Part shown: positions 61,163-64,000 of the stretch, in pieces
How positions within the stretch are numbered: position 1 is the first letter of the stretch
How the letters are laid out: the number at the start of each line of letters is the position of its first letter
DNA from: MED-G105 sp965263305
GTDB lineage: Bacteria > Pseudomonadota > Alphaproteobacteria > Caulobacterales > Parvularculaceae
DNA: 64,000 bases
Assembly (NCBI GenBank): GCA_965263305.1
Contig: OZ253666.1
Span: 3,224,001-3,288,000 of the forward strand
Reading direction: 5' to 3'
Position numbers and translations under genes: made by a program
Notes under the pieces: generated by a model
What the model was told of the DNA's origin: nothing
The model's input: the letters and a program-made list of their open reading frames with translations, nothing else
Databases searched by the model: none

Positions 61163-61190
61163 CCCGCCTCACCAAGATGGCGGGTTTTTT
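61163..61190 (+). terminator. Attenuator terminator of the ilvC operon
   Basis: CCCGCC (61163-61168) and GGCGGG (61179-61184) with a 10-base loop and six Ts (61185-61190), 30 bases past the leader peptide stop and 75 bases before ilvC. Confidence 0.88.
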
Positions 61191-61264
61191 AATGCCGATG
61201 ATCCGTTTTCGCCCTTACCGGCGGACGGCCCGAAACGAAGTAGATGAAGACGAAGGTGACCAAT

Positions 61265-62287
61265 ATGGCTGAGCCCATGCGCGTATATAAAGAAGAAGAC
61301 GCTAATCCTGGTGCGTTAAAAGAGGGGCCCGTTGCCGTGATCGGCTATGGCAGCCAGGGCAGGGCCCATGCGTTGAACCTCCATGATTCAGGATGCGATG
61401 TTATTGTCGGCTGCCGCGCCGGCGGCAAAGGCGCCCTTCAGGCGGCGGCCGACGGGTTAAAGGTCATGAGCCCGAAAGACGCGGCAGCGGCTGCGTCGGT
61501 GATCATGATCCTCACGCCGGATATGAGCCATGAAGCGCTTTTCGCAGATGAAATTGCGCCCGGCCTCAATGCTGGCGATGCGCTCGCCTTCGCCCACGGG
61601 TTTTCTATTCTTTATGGGCGCGTGACGGCGCCAGCGGATGTCGACGTCATTATGATCGCCCCAAAAGGGCCGGGTGACCTCGTCCGCCGTGAATATGCAA
61701 GGGGTCGGGGCGTGCCATGCCTGTTTGCGATCCATCAAGATGCAACTGGCCGCGCCAAAGAGCGGGCATTGGCCTATGCGACCCTCATCGGCGGCACGCG
61801 CACAGGGGCCCTGGAAACATCATTCCGTGAAGAGACGGAAACCGACCTCTTTGGCGAACAGGCGGTGCTTTGCGGCGGGGCGACGGAATTGGTGCTCGCG
61901 GGTTTTGAAACCCTGACGGAGGCGGGGTACGCCCCAGAAATCGCCTATTACGAATGTCTTCACGAGCTTAAGCTAATTGTCGACCTTCTGTACGAAGGTG
62001 GTCTTGCGAAAATGCATGAGTTTATCTCTGAAACAGCGATTTACGGTGATCTCGTCTCTGGGCCGCGCGTCGTCAACGAAGACACGAAGGCGCGCATGAA
62101 AGCCGTTTTAACGGATATTCAAGACGGCACCTTTGCGCAGAACTGGATCATTGAGAACCAGACCGGCAAGGTGCGTTATAATCGTATGCTGCAAGCTGAT
62201 CTTGATCATCCGATTGAGAAGACAGGTGCAGAACTCAGAGACCGGATGGCATGGCTTCAGGGCGGCGACAACGTCAACCCTGAATAA
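61265..62287 (+). CDS. ilvC: Ketol-acid reductoisomerase, class I
   Basis: 340 residues from ATG 61265 (AAGGTG 6 bases upstream; ATG 61244 is less likely). Second step of valine/isoleucine synthesis: alkyl shift and reduction of acetohydroxy acids. The N-terminal nucleotide fold is GPVAVIGYGSQGRAHALNLH and the knotted C-terminal domain has EETETDLFGEQAVLCGG, EIAYYECLHELKLIVDLLYE and GPRVVNEDTK with the metal-binding acids. The loop after beta-2 reads VGCRAGGKGAL; in most NADPH enzymes of this class serines stand where Ala/Gly are found here. It is followed 66 bases later by the acetolactate synthase gene. Confidence 0.96.
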   Translation: MAEPMRVYKEEDANPGALKEGPVAVIGYGSQGRAHALNLHDSGCDVIVGCRAGGKGALQAAADGLKVMSPKDAAAAASVIMILTPDMSHEALFADEIAPGLNAGDALAFAHGFSILYGRVTAPADVDVIMIAPKGPGDLVRREYARGRGVPCLFAIHQDATGRAKERALAYATLIGGTRTGALETSFREETETDLFGEQAVLCGGATELVLAGFETLTEAGYAPEIAYYECLHELKLIVDLLYEGGLAKMHEFISETAIYGDLVSGPRVVNEDTKARMKAVLTDIQDGTFAQNWIIENQTGKVRYNRMLQADLDHPIEKTGAELRDRMAWLQGGDNVNPE

Positions 62288-62353
62288 TCAAGGAACCGAC
62301 GCCGTTTGTCGCCAGGGCATGGGCCCTGGCGGTACATCAATACGGATACTGAC

Positions 62354-64000
62354 ATGACGATGGATGCAACAGTAAGCCCCGCAGAGAATAGTACGCCCGC
62401 CGTCGATCCACGCGTGATCAAAGCCGGGGCGGAGCTACTGCTTGACGCTCTCGAAGAGCAGGGCGTTGAAGTGATTTTCGGTTATCCGGGCGGCGCTGTT
62501 CTACCAATCTATGATGCGCTGCATCGGCGCGACACCATCCGGCATTTGTTGATGCGCCATGAGCAAGGCGCCGTCCACGCCGCCGAAGGCTATGCCCGAT
62601 CGACCGGAAAAGTCGGCGTTGTATTGGTGACCTCTGGGCCCGGCGCGACAAACGCGGTCACCGGACTTGCCGATGCGTTACTGGATTCTATCCCGGTGAT
62701 TTGCATCACGGGTCAGGTAGCGCGCGCCCTCATCGGGACCGACGCGTTTCAAGAGTGCGATACCGTTGGCATAACAAGGGCGTGCACGAAGTATAATTAC
62801 CTCGCGACCTCCGCACAGAAATTGCCAACCGTTGTGCATGAGGCGTTCCATGTCGCTCGCAATGGCCGGCCGGGGCCCGTGCTCATTGATATTCCAAAGG
62901 ACGTGCAATTCGAAGAGGCGCCGTATACAGCGCGTGTTGATGCGCAAAAACGAAATTGCATTGTCTCCCCGCCGATCCAGCGCGTGCAAATTGAGCGCGC
63001 CGTTGATTTGATGCGCCACGCCCGCCGGCCCGTCCTTTATACAGGCGGCGGCGTGATCAACGCTGGTCCGCGCGCTGTCGAGGCGTTAAGGGCGCTCGCG
63101 GAAGAAACCGGATTTCCGGTCACTTCCACCCTGATGGGGCTTGGCGCCTTTCCCGCTTCTAATCCTCAATGGCTCGGTATGCTCGGCATGCATGGCAGCG
63201 CCGAAGCTAACCACGTGATGCATGATTGCGATCTGATGATCGCATTGGGGTCACGCTTCGATGATCGTGTCACCGGCCGACTTGACGCTTTTAGCCCCCA
63301 TTCGGTGAAGGTGCATATTGATATTGATCCGTCATCCATCAATAAAAACGTCCCGGTTGAGCTTGGTATTGTGGGCGACGCTGGCGAGGTCGCTGAAGCG
63401 CTGATGGCCGAATGGCGCAAGCGTGGCCCGTTAGAGACGCCTGACCGCCTAGCGCCATGGTTCAAACAGATCGATGGATGGCGGGATCTGAAATCATTCT
63501 CGTACGTCAATTCCTCAGATGTTATTCAACCGCAATATGCCATCGAACGGCTTTATCAGCTGACAAAAGATCGCGATGTATACGTTACGACCGAGGTTGG
63601 TCAGCACCAAATGTGGGCGGCGCAGTATTTTCCGTTTGAGGCTCCCAACCGTTGGATGACCTCCGGTGGACTTGGCACCATGGGCTACGGCCTGCCAGCG
63701 GCGCTGGGCGTCCAGGCCGCGCATCCAGACGCCCTGGTGATCGATATTGCCGGCGATGCATCAGTACAAATGACCATGCAAGAGATGTCGGCCGCCGTTC
63801 AGCATCGCCTGCCTATTAAGATTTTTATTCTGAATAATGAGTATCTTGGGATGGTGCGCCAATGGCAGGAGCTCCTCCATGATCGGCGCTACTCCCACTC
63901 TTACTCCGACAGCCTGCCGGATTTTGTCAAATTGGCCGAGGCCTATGGCGGGGTTGGAATTCGCGCGGAGACGCCGGCGGAACTTGATGACAAAATCCGT
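62354..64000 (+). CDS. ilvB: Acetolactate synthase, large subunit (3'-truncated by window edge)
   Basis: 549 codons are present with no stop; the frame runs off the end. First common step of valine/leucine/isoleucine synthesis, a ThDP and FAD enzyme. VIFGYPGGAVLPIYDAL, MRHEQGAVHAAEGYARSTGK (catalytic Glu), VLVTSGPGATNAVTGLADAL, FDDRVTGRLDAFSP, VTTEVGQHQMWAAQYF, GGLGTMGYGLPAALGVQAA, IDIAGDASVQMTMQEM and LNNEYLGMVRQWQELL (ThDP-metal region) are all intact. The N-terminus is about 20 residues longer than minimal. It is in the attenuator-controlled operon with ilvC; the small subunit gene presumably follows outside the window. Confidence 0.96.
   Translation, partial: MTMDATVSPAENSTPAVDPRVIKAGAELLLDALEEQGVEVIFGYPGGAVLPIYDALHRRDTIRHLLMRHEQGAVHAAEGYARSTGKVGVVLVTSGPGATNAVTGLADALLDSIPVICITGQVARALIGTDAFQECDTVGITRACTKYNYLATSAQKLPTVVHEAFHVARNGRPGPVLIDIPKDVQFEEAPYTARVDAQKRNCIVSPPIQRVQIERAVDLMRHARRPVLYTGGGVINAGPRAVEALRALAEETGFPVTSTLMGLGAFPASNPQWLGMLGMHGSAEANHVMHDCDLMIALGSRFDDRVTGRLDAFSPHSVKVHIDIDPSSINKNVPVELGIVGDAGEVAEALMAEWRKRGPLETPDRLAPWFKQIDGWRDLKSFSYVNSSDVIQPQYAIERLYQLTKDRDVYVTTEVGQHQMWAAQYFPFEAPNRWMTSGGLGTMGYGLPAALGVQAAHPDALVIDIAGDASVQMTMQEMSAAVQHRLPIKIFILNNEYLGMVRQWQELLHDRRYSHSYSDSLPDFVKLAEAYGGVGIRAETPAELDDKIR

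Noticed and set aside
1..64000. tRNA, rRNA, CRISPR, insertion sequences and prophage genes
   Set aside because: Looked for T-arm and repeat-spacer patterns and for transposase or integrase motifs in the open frames; none was convincing.

Overview
The window looks like chromosomal DNA from a free-living, probably aquatic alphaproteobacterium. Evidence for this: a SAM-II riboswitch in front of a methionine operon; pyruvate dehydrogenase E1-beta carrying its own lipoyl domain; a perfect CtrA-type box (TTAA-N7-TTAAC); PrmB, ELM1-family, DUF502 and PhoX genes of alphaproteobacterial type; and three large TonB-dependent receptors. A member of the Caulobacterales/Hyphomonadaceae/Parvularculales kind would fit, but the family cannot be fixed from the sequence alone. 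I saw no rRNA, tRNA, CRISPR array, insertion sequence, integrase or phage gene.

Layout. 1-5.8 kb: the 3' part of a DEAD-box RNA helicase, a Baeyer-Villiger-type flavin monooxygenase, a small lipoprotein, and kdsD-galU (LPS/Kdo and UDP-glucose supply). 6.2-11.2 kb: DUF502 and DUF1330 proteins, then pdhB, a DUF805 gene and pdhC, with no pdhA or lpd nearby. 11.2-14.7 kb: a compact envelope-type cluster (small exported protein, NoeA-like methyltransferase, membrane-anchored alkaline-phosphatase-fold hydrolase) behind a CtrA-type box. 14.7-20.3 kb, minus strand: a FAD amine oxidase, a class IV aminotransferase and a sulfotransferase-like gene in a row, followed by a TonB receptor. 20.3-26.1 kb: an AT-rich regulatory region with three phased palindromes and a LacI-type operator, a secreted glycoside hydrolase with a ricin-type lectin tail, and a second TonB receptor. 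26.2-31.7 kb: ispH-thrB-rnhA, a lipoprotein and argS. 32-35.4 kb: a very large Oar-type TonB receptor. 35.6-39.5 kb: an FMN-riboswitch-controlled operon ribD-ribE-ribB-ribH-folE. 39.5-47.5 kb: a sparse region with an XRE regulator, a VOC protein, a PilZ protein, an ELM1-family protein, dps, an aspartate aminotransferase and a PAS protein that appears to lack its output domain. 47.5-51.7 kb: prmB, rnr and an M23 lipoprotein peptidase. 51.8-58.6 kb: a SAM-II riboswitch and an overlapping four-gene operon, metX-metB fusion / aspartokinase-homoserine dehydrogenase / proB / proA. 58.7-60.9 kb: a Fur-box-like site and a Tat-exported PhoX-type phosphatase. 61-64 kb: a branched-chain amino acid leader peptide with attenuator, then ilvC and the 5' part of the acetolactate synthase large subunit gene.

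The strongest systems-level signal is amino-acid and vitamin biosynthesis under RNA control: FMN riboswitch, SAM-II riboswitch and ilv attenuator. Several gene architectures are uncommon: a MetX-MetB fusion, an aspartokinase-homoserine dehydrogenase without the ACT region, and folE inside a riboflavin operon. I found no defence system, secretion island or mobile element. The least explained parts are the CtrA-box envelope cluster, the oxidase/aminotransferase/sulfotransferase row, and the phased palindrome array at 20.5 kb.
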